Source: Klebsormidium nitens
Lineage: Eukaryota > Streptophyta > Klebsormidiophyceae > Klebsormidiales > Klebsormidiaceae
Assembly (NCBI GenBank): GCA_000708835.1
Contig: DF237267.1
Span: 1 to 64,000 of the forward strand
Direction of reading: 5' to 3'
Length of the DNA stretch: 64,000 nucleotides
Position 1 is the stretch's first letter. Each line of letters begins with the position of its first letter. The position numbers and the translations under genes are program-made. Of this stretch, positions 24,001 to 35,900 are shown in pieces. The notes beneath the pieces were generated by a model, which saw only the letters and a program-made list of their open reading frames with translations, was not told the DNA's origin and searched no databases.

Positions 24001-27000
24001 CACCGATCGAAAGCACGACGTTGCTCTCCGTGCCTAACGCCGTATACGAGCCCAGCATCTGAGTCCAACACCCGCTGACGATCATCGACTGCCCGAGAGT
24101 CGCAGATGACGTCACTCCGTCCACGGTCGTCTCCAGGAACATCTGAACGTTCTGCTTCCCGCTGGGGAGCTGCGCCCAGACCTGGAAGTTATAGAACGCC
24201 CCGGCGCTGAACTGCCCGGTTAAGTCCCAACCGGGACCCTGGTTAGCGTCGCTCCTGCTGGAAGCGACGGCGTAGGAGCCGTCGGTGGAAGGGGAGAGCG
24301 TGCAACCGCCCACGCATTGCCAGCCGGTTGGGATGCCGCTCCCGAAACCCGGGTTAGAAATGAGGTTAGCGTAGGTCGTGGACACGGGGTCGTTGGGAGT
24401 AGTGGAGCACTGCGGGGCAAAATGAAAGTCGGTTACTTGCAGGGACAGCTAATTGCTGATCGAAAGCCGAAAGGATCAGACAAGTCATATCATAGTTGAA
24501 CCTTGCCAATTTTAAATGAAAGACGGCGCGCAAGAGAAAATTGAATAAACGTGAGCTAGCCGTTCCGCAGGACGCAGCCTCAAAGCTTCGAGGCGTTGAT
24601 TCAGTCTCAGAGTGAAAGAAGAAGCACAAAGCTTCCCACAGGAAATTGCGCTTCAAGAACTCAAAAATTCTCAGATCCACCAGAATGTGCACCAACTCAT
24701 CAAAGTGTGCACACCACCCCCTCAAGCGATACACAATTGCCGACTTGATCGGAGCAAAGCCTTACATCTACACCGGCTTGCGAGGAGCTACTCTCGAGCA
24801 GAGAGCCGGCGCAGCAAGGGCTTACACAAAAGAAAGATTAAGCTTTCTCACCACATTGGTTGGAACCTGGCCCGGAGTCTGAGCGGACGACCCCCCGCTC
24901 GGCGCTGACGTGGGCGATGACGTCATTGACTCTGTGGGAGTCGGACTTGGAGAGTCCGTCCCGCTTGATGCCGGGGCATCAGTTGGAGAAGGGGCTTCGC
25001 TCGAAGACGGGCCGTTGGTTGGGGAAGGAGTGTCACTAGAAGAGGGGGTATCGCTGGCAGAGGGGGCGTCGGGGGATGAAGGGTTGTCACTTGAGGAAGG
25101 GGCGTCGGTTGGCGCGGGGGCATTTGTCGGAGAAGAAGTATCGCTGGCAGACGGGGCGTCGGTGGATGAAGGAGCATCGCTCGGAGAAGGTGCGTCACTC
25201 GGAGAAGGAGCGTCACTTGAAGAAGGAGCATCGCTCGGGGAAGGAGCGTCACTTGCAAAGGGGGTATTTGTGGATGAGGGGTCTTCGGTTGGGGAGGGGG
25301 TTTCGCTAGGAGAGGGGGTGTCACTTGACGCGGGGGTATCGCTAGGGGAGGGGTTTTCGCTGTCTGAGGGTGCTCCGGTAGGAGATGGGGAATCGCCAGA
25401 CGCCACAACCAAGTTTTGCACGACGATCACCGCAGAAGCCGGCCCCTCAGCAGAAGGCGAAGATCCGTCTCCCTTCTGCATTGTGATTGCAGACTCTGGG
25501 CCAGGGGCTGGGGCGCTCGTATCTGTCGGGGTCGGAGAAGGGGATCCCTCCGACGAGGACGGCACGTCTGTTGGGGAGTCGGTCGGGGCTGGGGTTTCAC
25601 TCGAGGCGGGGGCCTGTGCTGAAGCGCCCGGTGTTTCTGTTGGGGGAGGCGTGCTAGAATCTTCCGGCGCAGACGCGTCTGTTGGGGAGCTTGTCTCGGA
25701 AGTGGCATCGGTCTCCGAAGGGGAACTGGTTTCAGAAGGGGACCTGGTTTCAGAAGTGGGGCTGGTCTCAGAAGGCGTGCTAGTCTCAGAAGGGGAGCTT
25801 GTTTCCGAGGGGGGGCTGGTTTCAGAGGGGGGGGATGATGCGTCCGTTGGAGAAGGGGAGCTCGTTTCCGAAGGAGAACTGCTTTCCGAGACTGGCGAAT
25901 CGGTAGGGGCGGGCGCGTCTGTGGGTGCGGGGGTTTCGCTGGGAGGCGCGCTAGTGTCCGGAGGAGCGGGCGTCGGATCCAGACTGCTGGTGTCCGAAGG
26001 AGCGGGCGTTGAATCCGGACTGTTTGTGTCCGAAGGAGTGGAGGTGGAATCCGGGCTGCTGCTGTCCGAAGGTGGCGAGGTTCCACCTTGCGGATCTGTG
26101 AAAAGCAGAATGTCGTCATCAGTTGGATTACGACTTAGGTCGGGGTACCTTTCTCCAGCCCTTTAGGAAGCGCTGCTGCTTGACTTTGCTTAGCTTAGTA
26201 TGGATGCGAAGTACCTCGAATTCTACCTTTTTAGGTGCCGTCACGTATTTGGAGCTGGAAGGCTAACGGGCGGACAGAAGGAGAAAGTAATCAAGGCTTT
26301 ACTTACTGAAACCGTAGCTCAATGCAATCCGCAGCTCATTCGTCAGGGAGCTGCTTCTCTACACTAGGAATCCCAATACGAGATGATATATTTTCATGCG
26401 GATAAAACAACTCTTCCGAGCTTGTTGCAATGGCCACGAAGATGTTTCAAGGTGTGCGGCAAAGGCTCACCTTGCAACAGCGCTCTCCCCCGTCTTGCCA
26501 TCAGCATCTCGGGTCCCCGCATGCGTAGCTGGGCGGAAATGTCAGCAGAAGACAGCGCACCTGCACACAGAGACAAGTGCCCGTTTAGCTTTGCTGCAGA
26601 ACATTCGCAGTTTGTATCGCCGCTTTACTTTTTAATGACATCATATGGTTTTACCAGGGCAGCAGTCCGTAGGTTCTGCTCAAAGGCCTTAACGGCTAAC
26701 GACATTGAACATACGCCAATGCTTTGCTGCCTATAGGGCCTTTGAAGAAGGAGCTGACATTGATGCCGCTGTTACCCAGAGCTTAAGCTGCTATGATGTC
26801 ATCCCTCACACGTAGCTGCCATAGAGTCTCAGCATAGCCTGCTGCTTTTGACTCTAATTCTGAGACCTCATCAAGAATCGCGAGGCCTTTGAAGTAGATG
26901 GGAAGCACTCTGCGTCTATCAGCTGTGTACATTCCTTTCAGCAGTACAGGCTTTACTACAGGAAGGTAATCTTATTGCTGAAAATTCTGTTACTATCCGA

Positions 27001-27480
27001 CTTTCTGAACTAATACAAGTACGCCACTACATAGCGCGACAGAAGCCAGCTAGTCTGCAGTCGAATATCTCAAGGCAAAGGTGTTGGCTGTAGCCTTGCA
27101 AGTCGATAAGCATTCTCTGTTACACCAGGACTTCCTTGCCTGGCCACCAAGTAATGCCTAACCTAGTTTTCAGCAACAACTTGTTGTTCTCAAGTCTTTG
27201 CCTGACTTGCTCCTCCTGCAAGCTCCTCACATGAAGCAATCATTCAGATACGCGGAGCAAAGACCTCCAAGCCCTTCCTTTGATAAGAGTCGTCTGTCAA
27301 AAAAGAAACTGCACCCATGCAGCTAATCCTTGGAGCTTGAATCTCAGAGGCTGCCTTACCATAGCTTCCATAGCTGGCAACCGCGCACCCCACAACTGCT
27401 GCCAGCAGAATGGCCCAGACGTAAACCATTGGGAAGCCCTTTGGCAAGGCCTCCCCTCCTGTGACTGACTTGCGCCCCAT
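15001..27480 (-). CDS. Giant modular secreted GH10 endo-1,4-beta-xylanase with five CBM22-like modules
   Basis: Sixteen exons join in frame: 27360-27480, 26471-26560, 24852-26095, 23894-24409, 23031-23543, 22141-22632, 21530-21728, 20743-21035, 20211-20422, 19526-19814, 18898-19139, 18808-18822, 18359-18512, 17629-17874, 16818-17059 and a last exon from 16399. The last exon reads to a stop at 15001, unless it is spliced at 15073. The product is about 2,065 residues or a little more. Order: signal peptide (MVYVWAILLAAVVGCAVAS), a segment with RRGRALLQ, about 414 residues of Ser/Thr/Pro mucin-like repeats, five CBM22/CBM4_9-like modules, the GH10 catalytic domain, a plant GH10-type C-terminal strand region (FYGDYRAQIS), a Ser-Pro-rich linker and two Cys-rich modules (CPYWLGYTTCYN and CPYLLGYTTCYN). 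The acid/base Glu is in WDVDNE (exon 14) and the nucleophile Glu in WITEMD (exon 15). The expected role is binding and cutting beta-1,4-xylan outside the cell. Intron 10 starts with GC, and exon 12 is only 15 nt. The start could also be the second ATG at 27429. Confidence 0.85.
15073..16180 (-). other. Ser-Pro-rich linker and twin Cys-rich modules of the xylanase tail
   Basis: This part of exon 16 encodes a long run of SP, AP and TP dipeptides (about 16140-15700), the type of sequence that carries hydroxyproline-linked glycans in plant and algal wall proteins (family knowledge). Two tandem modules follow, each starting CPY.LGYTTCYNA.GT and containing CC..C and a final C (about 15690-15590 and 15520-15410). 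An acidic stretch and a last segment with two cysteines end the exon. I do not recognise the Cys-rich module by name. It could bind carbohydrate or cross-link the enzyme to the wall. Confidence 0.65.
17003..17235. repeat. Triplicated 5' border of xylanase exon 15
   Basis: The real splice acceptor and first part of exon 15 lie at 17003-17064. Diverged copies lie at about 17092-17143 and 17168-17235. All share GTGGGACTG.CAGCC and the acceptor complement CCTGTGG or CCTGCG on the plus strand. Each copy keeps a CAG acceptor in coding orientation. The duplicated units are intronic, upstream of the real exon in the direction of transcription. Confidence 0.8.
17930..18010. repeat. Degenerate MITE-related C/A-rich block
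   Basis: The block contains AAACCCAAAAACTACC, then GCTCCGCACCCCTAACCCC. It matches the interior of the element at 36609-36770 read on the other strand. It lies in intron 13 of the xylanase gene, and no inverted ends are seen. Confidence 0.45.
18808..18822 (-). other. 15-nt microexon (exon 12) of the xylanase gene
   Basis: Exon 11 ends in phase 2 and exon 13 needs two leading bases. The only solution I found that keeps GH10 homology is a microexon CGAGTTCGATTGCAA flanked by CATCAG and GTAAGG. The joined peptide reads EYNYG-EFDC-NDADAMTDWA, which matches the length between these GH10 blocks. Skipping it also keeps the frame, since it is 15 nt. Confidence 0.65.
20996..21162. repeat. Duplicated 5' border of xylanase exon 8
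   Basis: The real border is at 20996-21042 and a diverged copy is at 21116-21162. They share GAGGAGACT, GAGCAGGACTTG and GATGTAGATTGCGCCTG-like text. In coding orientation the copy has an intact CCAG acceptor and reads about 13 codons before a stop. Confidence 0.8.
24852..26095 (-). other. Mucin-like Ser/Thr/Pro repeat exon of the xylanase
   Basis: Exon 3 is 1,244 nt and encodes about 414 residues made almost only of S, P, T, D, E and A in repeats such as SPSDAPSSSDAPSPSDAP and SETSSPSETS. There is a short non-repetitive island (SAVIVVQNLVVASG). The 18-bp DNA period is visible around 25140-25260. It is expected to be a heavily O-glycosylated extended spacer between the signal peptide and the binding modules. 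Confidence 0.75.
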
Positions 27481-29917
27481 TGTTGTGACTGAACTTTTAC
27501 CAAATTGGTAAGCTGGTTATCCAAAGCTTATTTGACGAGGCGACAACAGGTATACCATTGAACTTGACTTCCGAGCTAGTTTACTGTGGAGACTGACTTG
27601 GGTCCTCGAAGTTAGAAGCTCAATTGCAAGCTCCTTATCGAGCTGAGAGTTCCTTAGTAGATAGAAGCTGCAAATTTGAAAGAGGAGCATGCGGAGTCCG
27701 AGAAACGAGGTGTTTCTCTTCTGTCAGCATCTGAGGATGCGGCGTCGCTCCTTTTCTAGCTTTGCTGTCCCCTCCTGACTCCCCCTTTGAGCTCTCTCAG
27801 CTTCTCACTAAGCAGATCAATGAGCTCTAGCTTGCTTTCTGCAGAACTCAGTCAAGACCAATGCTGAAAGAATCAGGTCAACTGAGGACTCCCACTTGTC
27901 GTCTCCGTGAGGAGTTGAGCAATCTGCATCGTGCGTGTCAACTCGGTCTGCAGTGGAACCTTTTTTTAATGCGGCTTGCAGACCAGCCGTTGGGACGATT
28001 GAGCTCAGCTGATCAAAGAAGAATCATAGGTTCACTGAGGTTTAGTAGCAACCTCAGATATGACGTAAAGTTCAAGCCGCAGCTCTCACCACCCATTCGT
28101 CGTGAGTTTGTATTGACTGCGGTTTCCCCTTAGTTGCACTGGTCAAGGAGGTTGTCAGATGGCCTCACAGGCAAAGCCAAGCTGTAATCTGACTGTCAAA
28201 CGCGTCTTATGTAAACCTCTTTGCACAATCTGTCATAAAGTACAAGTCTGGCAAGGTTGTATGGTCGTGCAGTCCACCAAATTCAGCATTGCGTCACCTT
28301 CAAAGATGACGTCGATTCCACTGATGGACTCCCAATGAAACAGAAGGCATGCAACGCCTTTTACCAAGCAACGTACAGATTCAACCAAGTCGGCCACTTT
28401 TCCTGTGATTGAGCTCCGGCGAGCTCCTCACGATACCAAAGGCCGCGGCCGGCCTAGCTGACGAACAGTACCTAGAGTAGTACCTAGTACCTCCTCTCTT
28501 GAAGTAGGTAATTGCTGTACATGTGTATTAACTAGGAGCCAGGACTAGGAGTGCACCTTTGAAACCGCAAAGGCGACTCGAATAGACTTAGGTATAGAGT
28601 GACCGCGTCGGACAGCACTGTACAGTTCAACGCCGGCCGGCACACCAGCCGAGTCCAACCAGTGATGCGCGAGCACTGCTAAAATACATGTGCTTAGATT
28701 CGTCGATATGGTGACATCTACGGGTAAAAGGACTCCGTCGGCACGTTTCCAAAAACCAATAAAGCACAATGATGTCATCTTGCAAGATCAATTGATAGTA
28801 TCCCTCGAAAGTGACTTGTTGAGCCCCTCATGACCGTTCGATTGTATCTTTTTTCAACCTAGTAGACGGATCTGACTGTCGCCCTGGCCAATGGTACAGC
28901 CAATTGCAAGAACACGTATTCTAGCCTCAGAGTCATGGCCGAAAAGTGCTTCGAACATTCAAGAAGTAAGTGCTTGGGATTCTAATATTATGGGTCGCGG
29001 CGCCAAGCAACGAGCTGAGAACCAGTTGGCATTTACATGGAGTCCCGCTGAGGAGCATCTGCGTCTTCGTGATCATTGACTGTGACGCCGACGAGAAAGT
29101 GACGCGCTGATGAACGGAGCACCATGGTTTTACGGCCGGATCGAAAAAACCTGGGTGAAAGCTCAATGAGGTACGTACCTTAGCCTTAGGATGCATTTTT
29201 GGCCCCTCACCTGGCAACATTGTCAACGATGGTCGGTCAGCTGGTGACTCGCTACCAGCCTGCTGCAAGAAGGTTTTGTTTCTAGGTAGTTCGGGTTTGT
29301 CCAGCTAGCCAAAGATTTACTCGTCTTCAACGCCACAGGTGTCCAGCTGATCGGTTTTCAGCTCAACTTGCCTCCTTTGTTGAGATCTCAGATACCTAAG
29401 ATTAGTGAGCTGCTACATGAAAAGAAGCTTCATTGTTACTACTTCGAAATGTGGTGACACCAGATTACCAACCCATTCAGGCAATTCGGAGTTCGCTAGG
29501 GTCAAGGAGGCGCTGCTGGCTCAATCTGAGCTCTAGAGCCGACCAAGGCTCCATCAACAGTTGGAGGACAATCCTTCCCTCTTTTCGCATTTCTCCTTCA
29601 TGTGTAATTCTGTCAACATGACAGTGGCTACCAAAAGCGGAGGGGCTTCATACGCGCATCGTTCTGGTGGGTAAATGCAACAGTATTTGTCAACGATCAG
29701 TCATGAGCTTGGCACTTTGCTCCTTTTTCACTCATGATTTCGTTTGAATCTGTTGGTCTTCCGCCTACGCGACTGCTTGTCCTCATGCTATCTGTCCTTG
29801 TATGGCCAAGCTCAGTTCCAACTTGTATCCATATGTTCCATCAGCTGCGAGTGCATAGTCAGTCAAGTTTGAATGCCACAACTGGCCATCACAAAGTCCA
29901 CTTCTGAATCCAGAACT
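27481..29917. other. Divergent spacer between xylanase and amidase genes
   Basis: About 2.4 kb lie between two divergently transcribed genes for secreted proteins. It should contain both promoters. An open frame at 27861-28133 (+) and the stretch 28290-28430 look weakly coding, but no domain or start can be supported and they may be decayed element sequence. Around 28440-28520 lie a short GC palindrome (CCGCGGCCGG) and repeats of GTACCTAG. Confidence 0.4.
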
Positions 29918-32900
29918 ATGTCTACTTGTGCAACGTTGGCTGTGTTGCTGGCAACGCCAGCCTTTGCGTTTCCCCTGGAGAAGCGGCTTCAACACAAGGA
30001 GGACGAGCAGATCAAGCGGCGCATCCTTCTGCAATCTACCGCAGCTGATGGTGAGGGCACTGAGTCCTAGCTGCAACTTTTCTTACTTCACAAGCTGGCT
30101 TGTCTTTTAATGTCGCGCGGAACTTTGCGACGAGTTTGATATTAAAAGACAGTCAATGCTCATCAGTTTGATCATATAAGCCAGTGGCAGACGGATCCTT
30201 ATATCTTGAGCTTTTCAAGCGCTCTTGTAACCTCCACTTATGGTATTTTTGGACTTCTGAGCATGTCTGGTGCGCCACGGCGCATATCAGCTGCCACCGC
30301 CTGGACAGAACTACGATAGATTTCTGAGCAAGGTGAATGCATTCTGATTTAATGTACGTACGTGTTAACATATGTATCACTGCTTTCGTACCTTCAGCAC
30401 TTGCGTGCTGCCAGCAGGCCTTGTGGCCTTCCCTACTCTGCCCTCTGCCAACACATAAAACCCACCATTTCACGGCATCCTTCTGTTTCGTCATTGACCT
30501 CCCCCGTTCCCTCAAAGCAAAGACTCACAGCTGCTAACATCCACCATTTTCCCTCCTAAGCTTCATAAGAAGCGTCACGTCTCTTATCTTGCAGCCACTG
30601 CCCCGATCGGAGTGCCGGCCCCCTCGTCCTGCTCCTGCACCTCGGTTATGTACCCAACCACGTGCACTATACCAGGGACCGCCACGCCTTACTGCTGGCC
30701 CATGGGGTACAGGTAAAGATGAGCGCTTATGCCTTTAAATAAGCCCTTAGAATCTGAAGAGTTCACCCAAATACGGGTCGTCAGAACGCTAGATATCACC
30801 CAACCACCGCCACTCCTTACTGCTGCATCATGGGATACAGGTGAACTGCGCCCACTTATGCCTTGCTCAGATCTTCAGATGCCTGAAGTGTACGTCAGTA
30901 TGACATGGTCGAAAGGCCGGATGCAAAGCTTGAGAAACCGCCAAGCTGACACCTTTGACTTCGGCTTGCTGGTTAATTCAAGGCCGTTACAAATGTAGTC
31001 CAACCCCGCAAAGTCTGCCACTGGCAAGGCTGCTTCACGCGCTATCTTTGCTGTTGAATCTCTGGTGCAAGTAAGCTCTGACTCAGCTTGGGCGACCGAA
31101 CCCGTTTCTTGGGCACTTTCTGGCATTACTTTCCACCGCCCTTGGTGGCACGTCTCTTCTTCTGAGATTCTGCACACTGATGTATTGATCTCTCGTGGAT
31201 AATACTCTTGAAATGATACTGACATTTCGCCACTCTTCCCTACCAGCTGTTTCCCCGGCTCCGGTTATGCCTGCTACAAGCAGAATGCGGACGGCTCCTT
31301 CCCCCGTCAGCCGTCAAATTTTGACTGCAACGACGTGGTTGAGATCACGATTGACACCATCCAGTCCAAGTTTGCCTCTGGCGAACTGACGTCGCGCGCA
31401 CTTGTGAATAAGGTTTTACAGCAAATGGAGCGCTCATAAACCAAGGACCAGCGCCTTCTTGACGATGTTCGTTCCAAGTTTGTAATCGGGACAGCCGAAT
31501 GCATCGAAGGGACGGCCACTTGCGCGCGCCTCGATGCTGCTCTGGTAGAAAAGATCTGGATCACAGTCAAAGATCGAATTTCTTTTGATATCTTGACTAT
31601 CCATGTACGAATGGGGCGACGCAAAAGCTTTGTGTTATGGGCCTTTAGCAAAATCCTTCTCAGATTTGGGTTGCTGTCCTTCCTGGAAACAAAGCAGACC
31701 TCTTCCGACCAGACTGACCTTGCTTGACTGAACCTATGCTAAGCAGCCCGTATTCTTCTGTGTGCAGAATGCTACATGCAGCGGATTGCTGATCTGGACA
31801 ACCCGAACACGTTCAAGGGACAGGTGGGCTCGTAACCAAAGCTCTGGTCATTGTCATCTGAAAATAAAGTTTGGACCGCATTAAGCTGTCCGCTCGTCTG
31901 CACTAGTGTGCCGGATCTGCTTCAAGCAATGTTAGGATGGAAATGGTCGAGAAGCGGGTCTCAGCATCTCGACTTATCATGCAGGACCTCAACGATCAAA
32001 GGTCCTGATCTTGCCCCTCTGCTTACAATACGAGACCCACGAAAAGACCCAAGGTGTGGTGACCTCAACAACCCTCCTTTCCTTTCGCTGGACAGAGAGA
32101 CACATTTCAAGAAAATATTAATGTAAACTCGTTCTTCCGTGCTCTCTTCAAACCGCTTACGCTACGCACTCTGGAGCTCGACCCAAACGTGCTGGCGCTC
32201 TTCGAGGATTCTTTTCTGCTTGCCATGCAGAATCCCTACGCTGCCCTTGTTGGAGGACAAGTTACGCTGACAATTTTTGTTTTCCTTGATTCAAACTGCC
32301 CTCTTGACCAGATCCTTGGCTGAAGAATGCTAAGAATTCAGGAAACAAACTTTTCAGAATCTTTAAGATCCAAACGGCTAAGGGATTTCAGCATTCCTCT
32401 GATCCAGACGGCGTATGCAACACATTCCGTGCTGGAGATCGACCCGAACGTGCTGGCGCTCGCGGACGAAAGGGACGCGGAGCGCGCGGCGTGCCTGCCC
32501 GACTGCAACCTCAGCAAGCTGCACGGGGTGCCCATCGGACTCAAGGATAATATCAACGCGGACGGCCTCAACGCGACGGCAGGTGAAAGAGGTGGCCTTG
32601 CGTCTTCGAACGAGTTCGAATTTGTCAATTGTAATAACGTACTTAGGGAAGTGGGCAGTTCGAATGATAGTTTACCAAGCTGCGTAGCGTCCCAAAGGAC
32701 TCGATGAAACACGATAACGCAGACACCCTTCATGCGACCACAAGTGAAGTGCACATCACTTTATCAGATTTTGGTCTGAGGGCCGAGCTTGTTTGCAAGC
32801 TTGCTGGGAGGAACTTGGATATCACTTTCTCGCTTAGCTTGCTTCATAGCCAGCTAAGCACACTGTCCGAAATTGTGGACGAAATTAGATTGGACGGCCT

Positions 32901-35900
32901 TTGAATGAGCAGTGAGGCATCTGTTAATACAGTGGCCGAGTAGGCGTCATGTAGTGGTCTGTTCTGAGGCGTCAAGTCACTCCTTTCGAATGGCTCAGGT
33001 TCCTGCCAGCTGTCGCCATTGAGATTTAGAACTTGGTCAACACTGGTTCTCCACCTTATTGTGATAATTGGTGACAGAGCAACCGCGTCCTGCCATCGGT
33101 TTTGAAGCTCGCAAGGGGTCGTTGAATCTGATGCGCTGACAAACATTGCCGTGCCAGTCAACGCTCGACAAGCCAGACATGCCCCCCCCTCAAAATGCTT
33201 ACCTCTTTCCCAGGGTCGTGGAACCTCCTCGGTTCTCACCACAAGGAGGCCACCATCGTGAGCCTGCTCAAGTCAGCGGGCGGTATCATCATGGCCAAGA
33301 TGGGCCTCAGCGAGTGGGCTTTCTACAGGGGGTCCGGAATCTCTGGCTGGAGGGCGCGGGGGGCAGGTTTACGTAAGTGGGCGCTTGACTGTCCCTGAAT
33401 GACGTGCGGCTTCAGCTCTTCGATATTTCATTGAGCGTTTGAACGAGCTCCTTCCCAGGATAAGGAAACCTTATGCTGCTCTTGTTGTTTGCAATGGATA
33501 TCCAAAAGAACGACGGCCGCTACCGAAGGGCTGCACACTTTCGAAGCGATGAAGGCGGTTGACAGCCACGGTTTCTGTGTCGACAGGAGCTGATGGAATA
33601 TTAGAAGACGGATCTTAACGCTGAAGTAACTGAAAATGGTTTTGTTTTCATCGTGCCCTTCCGCTTACGTCAGCACATTAACCCTTGTTGGTTAACTGCC
33701 ACGATCCGGACGACGTTCTCGCCAACCAGACGGACACTTACTCTGAAATGTTCACACTCACAGAAGCTTTGGGCCCATCCAATCTTACCCGTTGCATGCC
33801 TATGCAGTGCCCGTACGTCCGCTACATGCCCGCCAACGTCAGCACCTCCGTCAGCAACATCCCGTACCTGCCGGGCATCCCGACGGCGGTTCCCGTCAAC
33901 GAGACGTTTATTAACATCAACAGCCCCAACATCGTGTCCGGCAGTTCCGGCGGATCGGCGGTGGGAACGGCCACCAACGTGGTGAGAATAATTTCCCCGG
34001 AAAGGGCAGCTGACTTCAAGCTGATAATTCTGGGAGTGACTGTGATTAACCGTCTCTTTCCTCATGCGCAGACTAAGACTGGATTGGATTTGAAAGGAGG
34101 GCTTCCTTGGTCGCCTACGATGACGGGCAGTCAATAAATACGTTCCGATTGTGCTCTCCTTCGGCATTTGCTTTCAAGCAATTACTAGAACGCCCCTAGA
34201 TGATAGCAACGCGACAGCATCTAGATGTATGTTTCTTGCACACGCACAAGTGGGCACCTTTCGGGTCTTGCAGTACGCCTTCTCAGAACATTTCTTTCTC
34301 CATGTTTGAAAAATCTTCATGTCGATCTCGTATCCTCCAAAGGTCTTGCAAATTATACCGCTGACTGCTTTTGCGTTTTGCTCGACAGATCGCCGTCACC
34401 GTCGGCAGCGAGACGGTCGGCTCCGTCCTTGACCCCGCGCTCACTAATGCCGTGGTCGGATTCCGCCCCACCGGCGGAGTGATGAGCCGGAACGGAATCG
34501 TGCCCCTTTCAAGCACGCAGGACACGGCAGGGTGAGCGACGTGGCCAGCCTAAACGATCTAGTATCTGAATGTATACTTTTGAGGGTTGATGCTTCGGAC
34601 AGCGAAGGAAGCTCAAAACTTAAGAATTGACTTCTCATTTGAAAGTCTTCTTCTTCGTGTGTGTTGATTTGAGAAGACTAGAGGAGGCGCAAAAGAAAAC
34701 AATAATCCAGAGGCTCGCTCGATCGTCAAGGCTTACTTTGTCAGACCTCTTCTCAGTCTACTTTTAGGCGTCATGCTTCGCATGATCGGGCTCTCGATTC
34801 TGCGGTCTTTCCTGGTTCCCGCTCTCAGCATTTATTCCGCACTGGCAAGTCGACCACTTCTTCGCCCTCGAACGTACATCGGGAAACCTATGCCAAGTTG
34901 TTCAGAAGGGAATTGTGCTCTGCATATTATGCGTTACCAAAGCCCGGTTGGGCTCCCACCAGAATGAAGAACGAAATCTTCTCAGTCGCAAAGCGAAAAT
35001 GTTCAGCCCAATCAATCCCTTCTTGGACAGGCCCCTCTGCCGCACCGTGGCAGACTGCCTGTACATGTTCGACGCGATGGCGTTCGACGACCTGGCGGAT
35101 CCGGTCCATTCCGGCGCCGTTCCGTGGCTTCCGCCCTACACCCGACCGGAAGGCGGATACCTGCCGTACCTCAAGAGCGACGGCCTTGCAGGTGCGCTGA
35201 GAATGAGACATTCTGCTGTGAACCTGTCGGCGGCATGAGACCCTATCCTTACTTTTTTCCATGCAGAGCTCTAACTTTTTCCTGGTCGCCCTGAGTCGCT
35301 GAGAAGGTCGGAAGAGCTCCCGTAGCCCTGCAGCAATTCGCACTGCTTGCATCACATCCGAAATGTTTTCCGGGAGATTCTCGACGGCGTGCGAGCGCGT
35401 AGAGGAAGAACGCAACCTTCATATGAGCGTTTAAGAGGCTTTGAAAAACCTCAGAAGACCATATTTCCTGAAGATAACTCAATCCCCTGATCTTGCTAAG
35501 GAGATGACAGACGAGGCCATTAAAACTTCTGATTTCCTTTTCTGCAGGCAAGAAGATTGCGGTCTTCCGGCCGCCTTTCGCCAACGGCAGTGACGTGTAC
35601 CCCCCGGGCCTTCGCTTCGACGGAACGGCAGCCGAGATGTACGCAGCACTGCCGGACATGCTTAGGTGAGCAGGAAAACCCACAGCCTCAGATTTTGAGA
35701 ACTCTGAACTTAGACGAAGGCAATTCGGCCTTCGAATTCATTCGCCCCTATTGTATCTCTGTATTTTTATCTTGGAGCCCAAAGTCTCCATCTTCTATCA
35801 AAAGCACAGGTCGATCGGGCTCCGCTCACTAGTAACTTTAACGAATGGCCTTCAACCTTTACTATATAGCTTATACTTAGCGCTGTGTAAAGAACCCACA

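Noticed and set aside
24910-26166. 418-codon open frame on the plus strand rich in Gly, Glu, Val and Ser
   Set aside because: It is the antisense of the Ser/Thr/Pro repeat exon of the xylanase. Low-complexity SP/SD codons leave the other strand open. The minus strand has matching splice phases and flanking homologous exons.
27861-28133. 90-residue open frame on the plus strand
   Set aside because: No recognisable domain, no splice partner and ordinary intergenic composition. A retroelement remnant is possible but not supported.
28290-28432. Possible zinc-knuckle remnant (RFNQVGHFSCD)
   Set aside because: Only a loose resemblance to a CCHC motif. The first two cysteines are absent and no other retroelement domain is nearby.
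29783-30076. 97-residue open frame on the minus strand with a segment like a binding-module strand (DYALAADGTYGY)
   Set aside because: It lies antisense to the amidase signal-peptide exon, and the resemblance is too short to support a gene.
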